From assembly GCA_002706405.1 (NCBI GenBank), contig PALN01000077.1:31565-95564 (forward strand): 64,000 nt of DNA. The letters run 5' to 3'. Each line of letters starts with the position of its first letter. Position 1 is the stretch's first letter. Position numbers and translations under genes: made by a program. A model generated the notes under the pieces. It was not told the DNA's origin and made no database searches. It saw only the letters and a program-made list of their open reading frames with translations. The DNA is from Rhodospirillaceae bacterium (lineage in GTDB: Bacteria > Pseudomonadota > Alphaproteobacteria > Rhodospirillales > Casp-alpha2). Below, one piece after another: positions 43,355 through 53,117 of this stretch.

Positions 43355-46012
43355 ATGAATCCCCAAACGACCAAATTCCTGACCTGGGCCGCCAATCTGG
43401 TTGCTGCCGGCATGATCGCGGCGCTGGTTGCGTTCGGGTTCACGGCCATCGACAAGTTCCGCGTCGTCAATGAAAGCTGGCGCGCTTTCAACGAAAAGGC
43501 CACGGTTACCAGTCAGCTGTTGTTTAAGCTGCAGGCCGAAATCGGATACGGCGGCTTTATCCACAACTTCAAGAACTTCGTGCTGCGCCGGGACAGCAAT
43601 TCCAATTTTCGAGCCGCCGATGACATCGCCCGGATCCGGGAGACGTTCGCCGTTTTGAGGACGACCCTGGTCGGCCCCGAAGAAGCGGAGGCGTTGAATA
43701 AGATCGAAGCCGTCTTCGGAGAATATTTCCAAAAGTTCAAGATCGCGGAAATGCTGGTTGCGGACGATCGCTCGCCGACCAATATCGACGCCTTCGTTAA
43801 GGTCGATGACCGCCCGGCGATCAAGGCGTTTGGCGACCTGGCCAAGATCGCGCGGGTGCGCAGCAGCGCGATCGCCGCGGAAACGGGCGCCCAGTTGAAG
43901 CAGGCCATCGATTTTCTGTCTTTCGGCGGGGTGCTCATCGCCTTCATCATCGCCGTTACCATCATGATCAACCTGTTCTTGCGCCGGACCGTTTCGGACA
44001 ACGCGAAGATTCAGGCCGCCGATCGGGCGAAGTCCGATTTCCTTGCCAATATGAGTCATGAAATCCGCACGCCTTTGAACGCCATTGTCGGACTGTCCGG
44101 TCTGGCGCTGCGGACGGAGCTGACGGACCAGCAGCGCGATTACCTGGATAAGGTTCAGACGTCGTCCCATGCCTTGCTCGGGATCATCAACGACATCCTT
44201 GATTTCTCCAAGATCGAGGCCGGCAAGCTGAACATGGAGGAAATCGACTTCACCCTTGATCAGGTGTTCGAAGATCTGGCCGACATGATGGCCTCCCGGG
44301 TCGCCGACAAACCGATCGAATTGGCCTTCCGGATCGATCCGGACACGCCTTTGGACCTATGCGGCGATCCGCTGCGGCTCGGCCAGGTCCTGATCAACTT
44401 GACCACGAACGCGATCAAATTCACCGATCAGGGCGAAATCCTGGTCGAGGCCATGTTTCGAGGGCTGGAAGACGATCGGGTGCGGTTGCGCTTCGAGGTG
44501 TCCGATACCGGCATCGGCATGACCGAGGAGCAGACCGCTCGTTTGTTCCAGTCCTTCAGTCAAGCCGACGCGTCGACGACCCGGCAGTTCGGCGGTACCG
44601 GTTTGGGGTTGGCGATCAGCAAGAACCTGGTCGAACTGATGGGCGGTGAAATCGGGGTGCACAGCACGCCGGGGCGGGGTAGCACGTTCTGGTTCACGGT
44701 GACGGTCCGGCGTGCCGTGGCACCGGCGCCCCGGCGCCAGCCGTCTCCCGATCTTCGCGGGCTCAGGATTTTGGTCGTCGATGATAACCAGACGGCGAGA
44801 ACGATCCTGACCGAATCCCTGACGGCCATGTCGTTCGATGCGACGGCCGTTCATTCGGGCGAAGCCGCCCTGGCGGAACTGAGCCGGTCCGTCACCGACA
44901 ATGATCCGGAGCCTTATCGCTTGGTCCTCATGGATTGGTCGATGCCGGGCCTGGACGGGGTCGAAACGATCCGTGAGATCAAGAAGATCAAGGGGCTTGA
45001 ATCTCTTCCCGCCGTCATCGTCGTGACTGCCTTTGGACGTGACAAGGTCCGTGAGACATCTCAAGAGGTCGGTGCCGCCGCCTTTGTCGTCAAGCCGGTC
45101 AATCAATCGACCTTGTTCGATACGATCATGAATATCTTCGGCAAGGACGCGACGCCGGTCCGAGATAAATCGCCGGACGGTCGTCACGCCGCAATGAGAA
45201 CGGCGCTGTCGGGCAAGCGTGTTCTGCTGGCCGAAGACAACGAGATCAATCAGCTCGTCGCGACGGAAATTCTTCAAGCCGAAGGCATCGAGGTGGACGT
45301 GGCCGAGAACGGCAAGGACGCGGTTCGGATGGTCAAGGGGCGGGCCTATGACGCGGTCCTGATGGATCTACAGATGCCGGAGATGGACGGCTTCGAAGCC
45401 ACCCAACTGATCCGCGAGGACCGGCGCTTTCAGACCCTTCCGATCATCGCCATGACCGCCCATGCGATGGTCGAGGAGCGGGAAAATTGCTTGGCTTCGG
45501 GAATGAACGATCACGTTGCGAAGCCGATTGATCCCGATATCCTGTTCGCGGCGTTGGCCCGCTGGATCAGGTCTTCGGAAAAGGCGGTCCCGCCGGTGCC
45601 GGCCGAGGCACGCCGCGCAAGCGACGGGAAGGCAGACGCCAAGCAGAAGGTGACCTTGCCGGATCAGATTACCGGGTTCGACATGGAAGAGGCGCGCACG
45701 GCCCTCGGCAACAACGAAGCCTTGCTGGCGCGTTTGTTCGCGGATTTCCTGGCAAAGTACATGGTCTACGGGGACAGGATCGCCGATGCCCTGAAGGCGG
45801 GAGATCGAGAGACCGCGGAACGCACCGCCCATTCTCTGAAAGGGGTCAGTGGGACGCTTTGCGCGACGCGGGTCTACGCCGCCGCCACGGCTGTTGACGC
45901 GGCCTTGCGTGAGGAGTCGGACGGCGATGCGGTTGACGGTCTGTTGGATGAGCTGTGCGCGGCGCTGGATGAAGTCCGGCAATCATTGTCCGCGGCGGTC
46001 GGGGACCGCTAA
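43355..46012 (+). CDS. Hybrid sensor histidine kinase with two receiver domains and an HPt domain
   Basis: 885 residues. Membrane spans are about 10-30 and 190-212, enclosing about 160 periplasmic residues with no motif I recognise. HisKA carries His235 ([11 protein letters not shown]). The ATPase domain has FTDQGE, DTGIGM and GGTGLGLAI. Receiver 1 has VVDDN and Asp527 ([11 protein letters not shown]). Receiver 2 has AEDNEINQ and Asp671 ([11 protein letters not shown]). The HPt domain has His826 (AHSLKGV). This is a full phosphorelay in one chain, lacking only the output regulator. No Shine-Dalgarno sequence is visible before the ATG, so the exact start is uncertain. No response regulator gene is adjacent. 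Confidence 0.93.
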   Translation: MNPQTTKFLTWAANLVAAGMIAALVAFGFTAIDKFRVVNESWRAFNEKATVTSQLLFKLQAEIGYGGFIHNFKNFVLRRDSNSNFRAADDIARIRETFAVLRTTLVGPEEAEALNKIEAVFGEYFQKFKIAEMLVADDRSPTNIDAFVKVDDRPAIKAFGDLAKIARVRSSAIAAETGAQLKQAIDFLSFGGVLIAFIIAVTIMINLFLRRTVSDNAKIQAADRAKSDFLANMSHEIRTPLNAIVGLSGLALRTELTDQQRDYLDKVQTSSHALLGIINDILDFSKIEAGKLNMEEIDFTLDQVFEDLADMMASRVADKPIELAFRIDPDTPLDLCGDPLRLGQVLINLTTNAIKFTDQGEILVEAMFRGLEDDRVRLRFEVSDTGIGMTEEQTARLFQSFSQADASTTRQFGGTGLGLAISKNLVELMGGEIGVHSTPGRGSTFWFTVTVRRAVAPAPRRQPSPDLRGLRILVVDDNQTARTILTESLTAMSFDATAVHSGEAALAELSRSVTDNDPEPYRLVLMDWSMPGLDGVETIREIKKIKGLESLPAVIVVTAFGRDKVRETSQEVGAAAFVVKPVNQSTLFDTIMNIFGKDATPVRDKSPDGRHAAMRTALSGKRVLLAEDNEINQLVATEILQAEGIEVDVAENGKDAVRMVKGRAYDAVLMDLQMPEMDGFEATQLIREDRRFQTLPIIAMTAHAMVEERENCLASGMNDHVAKPIDPDILFAALARWIRSSEKAVPPVPAEARRASDGKADAKQKVTLPDQITGFDMEEARTALGNNEALLARLFADFLAKYMVYGDRIADALKAGDRETAERTAHSLKGVSGTLCATRVYAAATAVDAALREESDGDAVDGLLDELCAALDEVRQSLSAAVGDR

Positions 46013-46179
46013 CCGATAACGGCGCCGATCAATCGCGAATTTTCGAATGTGTTTGACGGCATATTCTCGCATCGATATACCGCCCAACTAATTGAAAAAT
46101 ATACCATATTAAAAATAGACGTTTTCTTTTAGTTGGATGGAAGGGTGCTATTTATGGTTGTTGTAGATCGGATGAATTG

Positions 46180-46710
46180 ATGTTTGTTCATCCGATTTTT
46201 CCGCAAGAAGAGTGGCATCAGTGGATTGCCAAATCGAAAGTGAGGCCCCCTGTGACGGACGAGTTGAACCAGCCGAGCTTCGCGCTGCCCCAGACCTTTT
46301 ATATCCATTATGATGAAATCGATGCGCAGCACGAAGGGTTGGTCGAGATCATAAACGCCTGCCTGGCGAAGCTTGTGGATGGCGTTCTCGAAGATTTCGA
46401 GGAACCGTTCGAGGAATTCATAACGCAACTGGCCACCCATTTCCGGCACGAGGAAAGCCTCATGCGCGATTTGGAGTTCAGTGGTTTGGAATGACACGCG
46501 GACCATCACAAGGACTGCCTGGAACGGGTGCACAAACTGATCGCGGACATGCGCGCGCAAGGCTATGCAGGGCTGCGCGAATTGCGCCTGTGCTTTCACG
46601 ACATCATTTACGACATCGCCCACGCGGACCTGAAGTTCGGCGAATTCCTCGACGGGCTGGGATTGGCCCATCGTAAGGAGCAAGCCCGGAAGCGGACCGC
46701 TCGGTTATAG
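46180..46710 (+). pseudogene. Bacteriohemerythrin interrupted by one in-frame TGA
   Basis: Frame +1 reads a full hemerythrin with a single TGA at 46492-46494. Before it are the iron-ligand motifs IDAQHEGLVE and THFRHEESLM. After it, in the same frame, come HADHHKDC and IAHADLKFGEF, so all seven usual ligands (five His, one Glu, one Asp) are encoded. The stop falls in the variable turn between the EE and HxxxH helices, where family members often have a charged residue; CGA to TGA would explain it. The upstream part alone (ATG 46180 or, with a GAGG site, GTG 46252) would lack four helix ligands. The base after TGA is C, a context known to be leaky. The last bases overlap the convergent maeB by 6. 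Confidence 0.75.
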
Positions 46711-48984
46711 CAGCCGGCGGCGGATTTGGGCGTCGACCACGGCCAAGGCCGCCATGTTGACGATGCCACGCGACGTTACGGCACTGGTCATTACATGGGC
46801 GGGCATATCCGTGCCGATCAAAATCGGGCCGATGGGTAATCCATTGTCCAGCGACTTCAAAAGGTTGAAGGCGCTGTTGGCGGCCTCCCGGTCGGGAAAC
46901 ACCAAAAGATTAGCCATGCCTTTGAGCCGCGAATTGGGGAACACGCGGTTGCGCACGTCTTCGTCAATGGCGGCATCGGCCTGCATTTCACCCTCGACCT
47001 CCAGGTCCGGCGCCTGTTCACGGACCATTCGGAGGGCATCCCGCATCTTCTGGGCACAGGGCGTGTCGTCGGCGCCGAAGTTTGAATGGGACAACAGGGC
47101 CACCTTCGGTGTTTCACCGAAGCTTTGAACGAATTCCGCCGACAGCAGCGTCATCTCCGCCACCTCCTCGGCCGAAGGGTCGTGGGTCACCTGGGTATCG
47201 ACCAGGAAGAACGTGCCCTTGGGCAGCAGCAGGACGCTCAATGCCGAGACGTCGCACACGTTCGGTGCCTTGCCGATCACATCCATCATATAGCGCAAAT
47301 GGTAGTCGTAGCGCCCGATGACGCCGCACAGCATGGCGTCGGCCTCGCCCCGCTTCATCATGATCGCCGCGATCACCGTGTTGTTGGTGCGCACGATCTG
47401 GCGGGCAGCGCCCGGTGACACGCCCTTGCGTTCCATCAGCGCATGGTAGCTGCGCCAATAGTCCTCGTAGCGGGGATCGTTTTCCGGATTGCAGATTTCG
47501 AAATCCTTTTCCGGCTGTATGCGCAAGCCCAGGCGCTCGATGCGCATTTCGATCACGTCGGGCCGGCCGACCAGGATCGGCTTGGCGATGCCCTCGTCGA
47601 CCAGGACCTGGGCCGCCCGCAGGACGCGATGGCTTTCGCCTTCGGCCAGGACCAGGCGCTTGGGGTCCTGCTTGGCGCGTTCGAAGATCGGCTTCATCAA
47701 CATGCCGGAGCGGAACACGAACTGTTCCAGTTTGTCCCGATAGGCCTCGAAATCGGCGATCGGGTGCTTGGCGACGCCCGAATCCATGGCCGCTTTGGCG
47801 ACCGCTGTCGCGACTTCAACGATCAGGCGCATGTCGAAAGGCTTGGGCAGCAGGTATTCAGGGCCGAACCTGAGATCCTCGCCCGAATAGGTGCGGGCCA
47901 CGGTTTCCGAGCTTTCCGCCATGGTCAGGTCGGCGATGGCCTTGACCGCCGCCAGCTTCATTTCCTCGTTGATGGTCGTGGCCCCGCAATCAAGCGCGCC
48001 GCGGAAGATGAAGGGGAAGCAGAGCACGTTGTTGACCTGGTTGGGATAGTCTGACCGGCCCGTGCAGATGAGGGCCTGCGGGTTCGCGGCGCGCGCATCC
48101 TCGGGCAGAATTTCCGGGTCCGGATTGGCCAGGGCCAGAATGAACGGCCGTTCGGCCATGGTCTCGACCATTTCCTTCTTCAGGATGCCGGGGGCCGACA
48201 AGCCCAGGAACACATCGGCGCCGCGCACGGCGTCCGCCAGGGTGCGGGCGTTGGTCTTGGCCGCGTATTCGGCCTTCTGGTCGGTCATGTCCTCGGTGCG
48301 GCCTTCGAACACCACGCCGACATGGTCGACCAGGGTGATGTTTTCGCGCTTCACGCCCAAGGAAACCAACAGGTTCAGGCAGGCGATGCCGGCGGCCCCG
48401 CCGCCCGTGGACACCACTTTGACGTCCGATATGTTCTTGCCGACCACGCGCAGCCCGTTGGTCAGCGCGGCGCAGACGACGATCGCCGTTCCGTGCTGGT
48501 CGTCGTGGAACACGGGGATGCTCATGCGTTCCTTGAGCTTCTTTTCCAGGATGAAGCAGTCGGGCGACTTGATGTCTTCCAGGTTGATGGCGCCGAAGGT
48601 CGGCTCCATGGCGGCGATGATATCGACCAGCTTGTCGGGATCGGTCTCGTTCAGTTCGATGTCGAACACGTTGATCCCGGCGAATTTCTTGAACAGGACG
48701 GCCTTGCCCTCCATCACCGGCTTGGATGCCAGACCGCCGATGTTGCCCAGGCCCAGAACGGCGGTGCCGTTGGAGATCACGGCGACCAGATTCTGGCGGC
48801 CGGTCAGGTTGGCGACCTGTTCGGGGTCTTCCTTGATGGCCATGCAGGCAAAGGCGACGCCCGGCGAATAGGCCAGAGCCAGATCGCTCTGCGTCGCCAA
48901 GGGTTTTGTGGGGGTGATTTCCAGTTTTCCGGGGACGGGCTCCGCGTGAAAACGAAGGGCCCGTTCCTTCAGGGTGTCATCCAT
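46705..48984 (-). CDS. maeB: NADP-dependent malic enzyme with C-terminal phosphotransacetylase-like domain (MaeB type)
   Basis: 759 residues. The N-terminal malic enzyme part (about 1-430) has LAYSPGVAFACMAI, FHDDQHGTAIVVCAAL and the NADP-binding GGGAAGIACLNLLVSLG. The C-terminal part (about 435-759) resembles phosphate acetyltransferase (RLVLAEGESHRVLRAAQV and LLSHSNFGADD), usually a regulatory domain in these fusions that responds to acetyl-CoA. The enzyme converts malate to pyruvate with CO2 release and NADPH formation, linking organic-acid catabolism to biosynthesis. AAGAGG precedes the ATG. It is divergent from the glycerophosphodiesterase gene. Confidence 0.95.
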   Translation of the reverse strand: MDDTLKERALRFHAEPVPGKLEITPTKPLATQSDLALAYSPGVAFACMAIKEDPEQVANLTGRQNLVAVISNGTAVLGLGNIGGLASKPVMEGKAVLFKKFAGINVFDIELNETDPDKLVDIIAAMEPTFGAINLEDIKSPDCFILEKKLKERMSIPVFHDDQHGTAIVVCAALTNGLRVVGKNISDVKVVSTGGGAAGIACLNLLVSLGVKRENITLVDHVGVVFEGRTEDMTDQKAEYAAKTNARTLADAVRGADVFLGLSAPGILKKEMVETMAERPFILALANPDPEILPEDARAANPQALICTGRSDYPNQVNNVLCFPFIFRGALDCGATTINEEMKLAAVKAIADLTMAESSETVARTYSGEDLRFGPEYLLPKPFDMRLIVEVATAVAKAAMDSGVAKHPIADFEAYRDKLEQFVFRSGMLMKPIFERAKQDPKRLVLAEGESHRVLRAAQVLVDEGIAKPILVGRPDVIEMRIERLGLRIQPEKDFEICNPENDPRYEDYWRSYHALMERKGVSPGAARQIVRTNNTVIAAIMMKRGEADAMLCGVIGRYDYHLRYMMDVIGKAPNVCDVSALSVLLLPKGTFFLVDTQVTHDPSAEEVAEMTLLSAEFVQSFGETPKVALLSHSNFGADDTPCAQKMRDALRMVREQAPDLEVEGEMQADAAIDEDVRNRVFPNSRLKGMANLLVFPDREAANSAFNLLKSLDNGLPIGPILIGTDMPAHVMTSAVTSRGIVNMAALAVVDAQIRRRLL

Positions 48985-49090
48985 CCCAAACCTCTTTTCT
49001 TATTCATTGCGTGTTGATTGCGAGAAAGGTCTTGTAAGACTGCTCGCTGATCGGCAGAAAGACAACGAATTTCATGTTAGGGGCCCTCCC

Positions 49091-49846
49091 TTGAACGCCG
49101 ACCACCGCCTTGAGCCCAATGCCGTGCTGCCAAAGGTCATCGGTCACCGTGGTGCTGCCGGCCACGCGCCGGAAAACACCCTGTCCGGCCTGCGCAAGGC
49201 CCATGAACTGGGCACGACCTGGGTTGAATTCGACGTCATGCTGACGGCCGAAGGCACGCCCGTCCTGATCCACGACGAAACCCTGGGACGCACGACCGAC
49301 GGCAAGGGGCGCCTGACCGATCACCGCTGGGAAGACCTGCGCGGCCTCGACGCCGGCGCCTGGTTCAGCTCGGCGTTTCGGGGGGAACGCGTGCCGTCCC
49401 TGCATCAGGCCCTGGCCGTGCTTGGCCATCTGGGGCTCGGCGCCAATGTGGAAATAAAGCCGTCCAGCGATCAGGACGCGACCACGGGTGTCATCGTCGC
49501 CAAGACCCTGCAGGAAAGCTGGCCGGCGAATCTGCCGGCCCCCCTGTTGTCGAGCTTTTCCGAAAAGGCCCTGGCCGCCGCCGCCGATCAGGCGCCGGAA
49601 TTTCCCCGCGCCCTTCTGGTCGGCAAGGTTCCGAGCGATTGGCAGGCACGGTGCGATTCGCTGGGGGCCACGGGGCTGCACGCCGGCGCCCGGCAACTGA
49701 CCGAGAAACAAGCGCGGCGTGTCATTGACGCGGGCTATACGCTGCGCGTCTATACGGTCAACGATCAAGCCCTGGCGGACCGTCTTTTCGCCTGGGGTGC
49801 GGAAAGCGTGTTCAGCGACTTTCCGGACAGGATAACGCCGCCATGA
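49091..49846 (+). CDS. ugpQ: Glycerophosphodiester phosphodiesterase, cytoplasmic (UgpQ-like)
   Basis: 251 residues of the GDPD TIM barrel. The catalytic HR pair is in VIGHRGAAGHAPENT, followed by VEFDVMLTAEGTPVLIHDETLGRTT (shown as consecutive motifs), giving Glu, Asp and the second catalytic His. NVEIKPS and VYTVNDQALADRL complete the fold. The enzyme hydrolyses glycerophosphodiesters to glycerol 3-phosphate and an alcohol. TTG 49091 is chosen because AGGGG lies 8 bases upstream and the length then fits UgpQ; longer in-frame starts exist. There is no signal peptide. It begins a rightward group of four genes. Confidence 0.88.
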   Translation: MNADHRLEPNAVLPKVIGHRGAAGHAPENTLSGLRKAHELGTTWVEFDVMLTAEGTPVLIHDETLGRTTDGKGRLTDHRWEDLRGLDAGAWFSSAFRGERVPSLHQALAVLGHLGLGANVEIKPSSDQDATTGVIVAKTLQESWPANLPAPLLSSFSEKALAAAADQAPEFPRALLVGKVPSDWQARCDSLGATGLHAGARQLTEKQARRVIDAGYTLRVYTVNDQALADRLFAWGAESVFSDFPDRITPP

Positions 49847-49880
49847 CGGCCGGCGGCCGGGTGTCGAAGGGAGTCTGCTG

Positions 49881-50846
49881 ATGGCGATCATGTCGGTTGT
49901 GCAGGGGTCCTCGGCGCCAGGCCGCGCCATCGCGCTGGCGGTCGCCGGCGGTGCGCTTCTGACCATTTCCGACGCGGGCCTCAAGTATCTGGCGGGCGAT
50001 CTGCCGCCGGGCCAGATCATGTTCATCCGCGGCGTCATCGCCGGTATTGCCTTGGTCATGGCGACTTTGGGAACGCGCGGGGCGGCAGCCCTCAAACCCC
50101 AGAAATGGGGATTGCATGCGGCGCGGGGCCTGATGGCGGCCGTGGCGACCTTCACCTATCTGGTCGGCATCGGCAGCCTGCCGCTGGCCACGGCGACCTC
50201 GATCCTGTTCGCCAGCCCGATCCTGCTGACCGCCCTGGCGCCCGTGTTCATCGGCGAAAGCGTCGGCTGGCGGCGCTGGTTGGCGGTTATCGTCGGATTC
50301 ATCGGCGTGCTGATCATCGTGCGCCCGGCGGGCGACGCCTTCCAATGGGCGGCGGTGATGATCCTGCTGGCGGCCTTCGGCGAATCGGTCCGCGACCTGA
50401 TCACCCGGGGAGCCTCGGGCCGCGAGACGACGCATTCCATGCTGTTCTCGATGATGGTGGTGGTCGGCCTGGCGGGTCTGTTCGTGCCGCCCTACGACTG
50501 GCCGCCGCTGTCGGGCGAACACTGGCTGATGATCATCATGGCCAGCCTGATCTGGACCTCGGCCCATTTTCTGTTGATCGAGGCGTTTCAGTTCGGCGAG
50601 GCGGCTTTGCTCGCCCCCTTCCGCTATTGCAATCTGTTCTTCGCGGCGATTCTGGGGTTCCTTATCTGGGGCGACCTGCCCGATTGGTTGACCTGGGCGG
50701 GCAGTGCGGTGATCATCTCCTCGGGGCTGTACATTCTGCACCGCGAGGTCCTGCGCAAGGCGCCGGTCATGGCCGCAGATCCGGTCCATGACACGCCCAC
50801 GGACGACGGTCCGGTACAAGCCGGGGATGGGGAGCCGCCGCGTTGA
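49881..50846 (+). CDS. EamA/DMT-family transporter, first paralogue
   Basis: 321 residues with ten predicted membrane spans arranged as two EamA halves. The N-terminus MAIMSVVQGSSAPGRAI and the segments LATATSILFASPILLTALAPVFIGESVGWRRW and LAPFRYCNLFFAAILGFLIWGDLPD (named as two blocks) match the second copy at 52168, so the two arose by duplication. The family exports or imports small metabolites such as amino acids. GAAGGGAG precedes the ATG. The stop codon overlaps the TTG start of the SpmAB-like gene. Confidence 0.9.
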   Translation: MAIMSVVQGSSAPGRAIALAVAGGALLTISDAGLKYLAGDLPPGQIMFIRGVIAGIALVMATLGTRGAAALKPQKWGLHAARGLMAAVATFTYLVGIGSLPLATATSILFASPILLTALAPVFIGESVGWRRWLAVIVGFIGVLIIVRPAGDAFQWAAVMILLAAFGESVRDLITRGASGRETTHSMLFSMMVVVGLAGLFVPPYDWPPLSGEHWLMIIMASLIWTSAHFLLIEAFQFGEAALLAPFRYCNLFFAAILGFLIWGDLPDWLTWAGSAVIISSGLYILHREVLRKAPVMAADPVHDTPTDDGPVQAGDGEPPR

Positions 50847-52132
50847 ACGCCATCTTCGTTGCCATCGTCGGGATTGCCTTCGTCATGGGGGCCGTGCGCC
50901 AGGTCGTCTGGGACGGCATCGGCGAAGCGCCCATGGCGTTGCTTGGAAAATCCATGATCGACGCCGCCGGCGGGGCGGTGACTCTGGCCATCGGCCTGGT
51001 CGGCGTGATGGCCCTGTTCCTAGGCTTGATGAAGGTGGCGGAGGAAGGCGGCCTGCTCCGCATCATCGCCAAGGTCCTGCGCCCGCTCATGGTCCGCCTG
51101 TTCCCCGAGGTGCCCGCCGACCATCCGGCAATGGGCTCGATGATCCTCAACATGTCGGCCAACGCGCTCGGCCTCGGCAACGCGGCGACGCCGTTCGGCA
51201 TCCGCGCCATGCAGCAGCTGGATGAACTCAATCCCCACAAGGGCACGGCGACCAACGCCATGGCCCTGTTCCTGGCCATCAATACCTCGTCGGTTACCCT
51301 GCTGCCCACGGGCGTCATCGCGCTGCGCGCCGCCGCCGGATCCACGGACCCGGCCGGAATCGTGCCGACGACCTTGTTCGCGACCATCTGTTCGACCGCC
51401 GTCGCCATCGTATCGGCCAAGCTGCTGGCGCCCCGCTTCGCGGTCACCGCCGGGCCGGAAACGGATGTGCCGGCGGCAACCGAGGAATCGGTGCTGGAGG
51501 CGACGGAAGACATGAACGGCGCCGGGTCGGAAGCCTATCCGCTGTGGGTGTCGGTGACGGCGCTGCTCGCCGTCGGGACCCTGGTGCCGCTGACGGTGGT
51601 GTTCGGGCGCGAGATCGCGCCCTGGATCATCCCCGGCCTGATGGTGGCGCTGCTGGGCTTCGGCGCGGCCAAGCGGGTGCCGGTCTATGAATGCTTCGTC
51701 GAAGGGGCCAAGGACGGCTTCAACGTGGCGCTGCGCATCATTCCGTATCTCGTGGCGATCCTGACCGCCGTCGCCATGTTCCGGGCCTCGGGCGCCATGG
51801 ATGCGGTCGTCGGCCCGCTGGGTGCCGTCACCGAACTGATCGGCCTGCCGGCGGAAGCCCTGCCCATGGCCCTGCTGCGCCCGCTGTCGGGTTCGGGGGC
51901 CTATGGCGTGCTGGCCTCGATCATCCAGGACCCGGCCCATGGCCCGGACAGCCTGGTCGGCTATCTGGTGTCGACCTTCCAGGGGTCGACGGAAACCACC
52001 TTCTATGTCCTGGCCGTCTATTTCGGCGCGGTCGGCATCCGCCGCATTCGCCATGCTCTGTTCGCGGCCCTGCTGGCCGACATCGTGGGCATCGGCGCCG
52101 CCGTCTTCATCGTCAATCAGCTCTACGGTTAG
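50843..52132 (+). CDS. SpmA-SpmB-like fusion, nucleoside recognition (Gate) domain membrane protein
   Basis: 429 residues. The first half (about 1-205) resembles SpmA, with GLMKVAEEGGLLRIIAKVLRPLM and NMSANALGLGNAATPFGIRAM. A polar linker (about 206-235) follows. The second half resembles SpmB, with FVEGAKDGFNVALRIIPYLVAI and RPLSGSGAYGVLASII. Spore maturation proteins A and B are separate in Bacillus; fused forms occur in non-sporing bacteria with unknown function. About eight to ten membrane spans are predicted. The start is TTG 50843, with GGGGAG upstream, overlapping the previous stop (TTGA). It lies between two paralogous EamA genes, suggesting a shared transport role. Confidence 0.88.
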   Translation: MNAIFVAIVGIAFVMGAVRQVVWDGIGEAPMALLGKSMIDAAGGAVTLAIGLVGVMALFLGLMKVAEEGGLLRIIAKVLRPLMVRLFPEVPADHPAMGSMILNMSANALGLGNAATPFGIRAMQQLDELNPHKGTATNAMALFLAINTSSVTLLPTGVIALRAAAGSTDPAGIVPTTLFATICSTAVAIVSAKLLAPRFAVTAGPETDVPAATEESVLEATEDMNGAGSEAYPLWVSVTALLAVGTLVPLTVVFGREIAPWIIPGLMVALLGFGAAKRVPVYECFVEGAKDGFNVALRIIPYLVAILTAVAMFRASGAMDAVVGPLGAVTELIGLPAEALPMALLRPLSGSGAYGVLASIIQDPAHGPDSLVGYLVSTFQGSTETTFYVLAVYFGAVGIRRIRHALFAALLADIVGIGAAVFIVNQLYG

Positions 52133-52167
52133 CGGAATACGCCGAACCCAACGAAGGGTCCCGACCA

Positions 52168-53109
52168 ATGCCTCTCATGACTGCCGTTCACGGTTCCAGT
52201 GCGCCCGGCCGCGCGATTTTGGCGATGATCGGGGGCGGCCTGCTGGTCACCGGCAACGACGCGGCCATGAAGTGGCTGGTGTCGGGATATCCTGTCGGGC
52301 AGCTTCTGTTCATCCGCGGCATGTTCGCCTTCGTCGCCATCGCCCTTTTCGTGCGGTTCTACGGCGGGCTTACCAGCCTGCGGATCGTCAACCCCCGGTT
52401 CCATGTGATGCGCGGCCTGTTGGTCGTGTTCGGCACCGTTGTGTTCATCACCGGCCTGGGTCATTTGACCCTCGCCGATGCGATCGCGGTGGTCTATGCC
52501 GGACCGATGTTCGTGACGGCACTGGCGCCGCTTCTGATCGGCGAAGTCGTGGGCTGGCGGCGCTGGCTGGCGGTCATGGGCGGGTTCATCGGCGTGATGA
52601 TCATCATCCGGCCGGGAACCGAGGCCATGCAATGGGCCGTGATCTTTCCCTTGGCGGCGGCCCTGGCGGGGGCGCTGCGTGACCTGATTACCCGCAGTGC
52701 CGCGGCGACGGAACATTCCAATGCGTTGCTGGCGACCAGCACGGCGGCGGCCACGGTCGCCGGCCTGTGCACCCTGCCGTTCGGCTGGATGCCGGTCCCC
52801 TTGGAGGATCTGGCGCTGATGGCCCTATCCGGCCTGCTGTTGGGTTCCGCGCATTTCCTGATGATCGAAAGCTTCCGTTATGGCGAGGCCGGACTGGTCG
52901 TGCCGTTCAAATACCTGAACATGGTTTTCGCCGTGACCCTGGGATTTGTTCTGTGGGGCGATCTGCCCGATGCCTGGACCTGGACGGGGTCGGGCGTGCT
53001 CATCGCCAGCGGGCTTTACATCCTGCACCGGGAGCGCATCCGCCATCGGATGCCGACGCTGCCGTCGGATGCCCATGGCGCGGGGCCGGCCGGACGGCGG
53101 CCCGACTGA
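52168..53109 (+). CDS. EamA/DMT-family transporter, second paralogue
   Basis: 313 residues, ten predicted membrane spans. The N-terminus MPLMTAVHGSSAPGRAI aligns with that of the first copy, which supports ATG 52168 as the start. Shared blocks include IGEVVGWRRWLAV, GFIGVMIIIRPG, ALRDLITRSAA and LWGDLPDAWTW. Substitutions are spread along the whole protein, so this is an old duplication and not a recent tandem repeat. It starts 35 bases after the SpmAB-like gene and its stop is 8 bases from the convergent Sel1 gene. Confidence 0.9.
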   Translation: MPLMTAVHGSSAPGRAILAMIGGGLLVTGNDAAMKWLVSGYPVGQLLFIRGMFAFVAIALFVRFYGGLTSLRIVNPRFHVMRGLLVVFGTVVFITGLGHLTLADAIAVVYAGPMFVTALAPLLIGEVVGWRRWLAVMGGFIGVMIIIRPGTEAMQWAVIFPLAAALAGALRDLITRSAAATEHSNALLATSTAAATVAGLCTLPFGWMPVPLEDLALMALSGLLLGSAHFLMIESFRYGEAGLVVPFKYLNMVFAVTLGFVLWGDLPDAWTWTGSGVLIASGLYILHRERIRHRMPTLPSDAHGAGPAGRRPD

Positions 53110-53117
53110 TATCCTGA

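Noticed and set aside
40974..43358. 794-codon plus-strand open frame over the aldehyde oxidoreductase
   Set aside because: Antisense to a complete AOR with all cofactor motifs; no homology pattern of its own.
46492..46494. TGA in hemerythrin as a selenocysteine codon
   Set aside because: The position is a variable turn between helices, no SECIS-like stem directly after it stands out, and hemerythrins are not known selenoproteins.
46491..46676. ATG overlapping the TGA in the hemerythrin gene as a restart point
   Set aside because: It is in another frame and yields an Arg/Gly-rich sequence without the hemerythrin ligands, so it cannot rescue the protein.
50843..52132. Sporulation capacity suggested by SpmA/SpmB similarity
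   Set aside because: The rest of the window is typical of an alphaproteobacterium; SpmAB-like fusions are found in bacteria that do not form spores.
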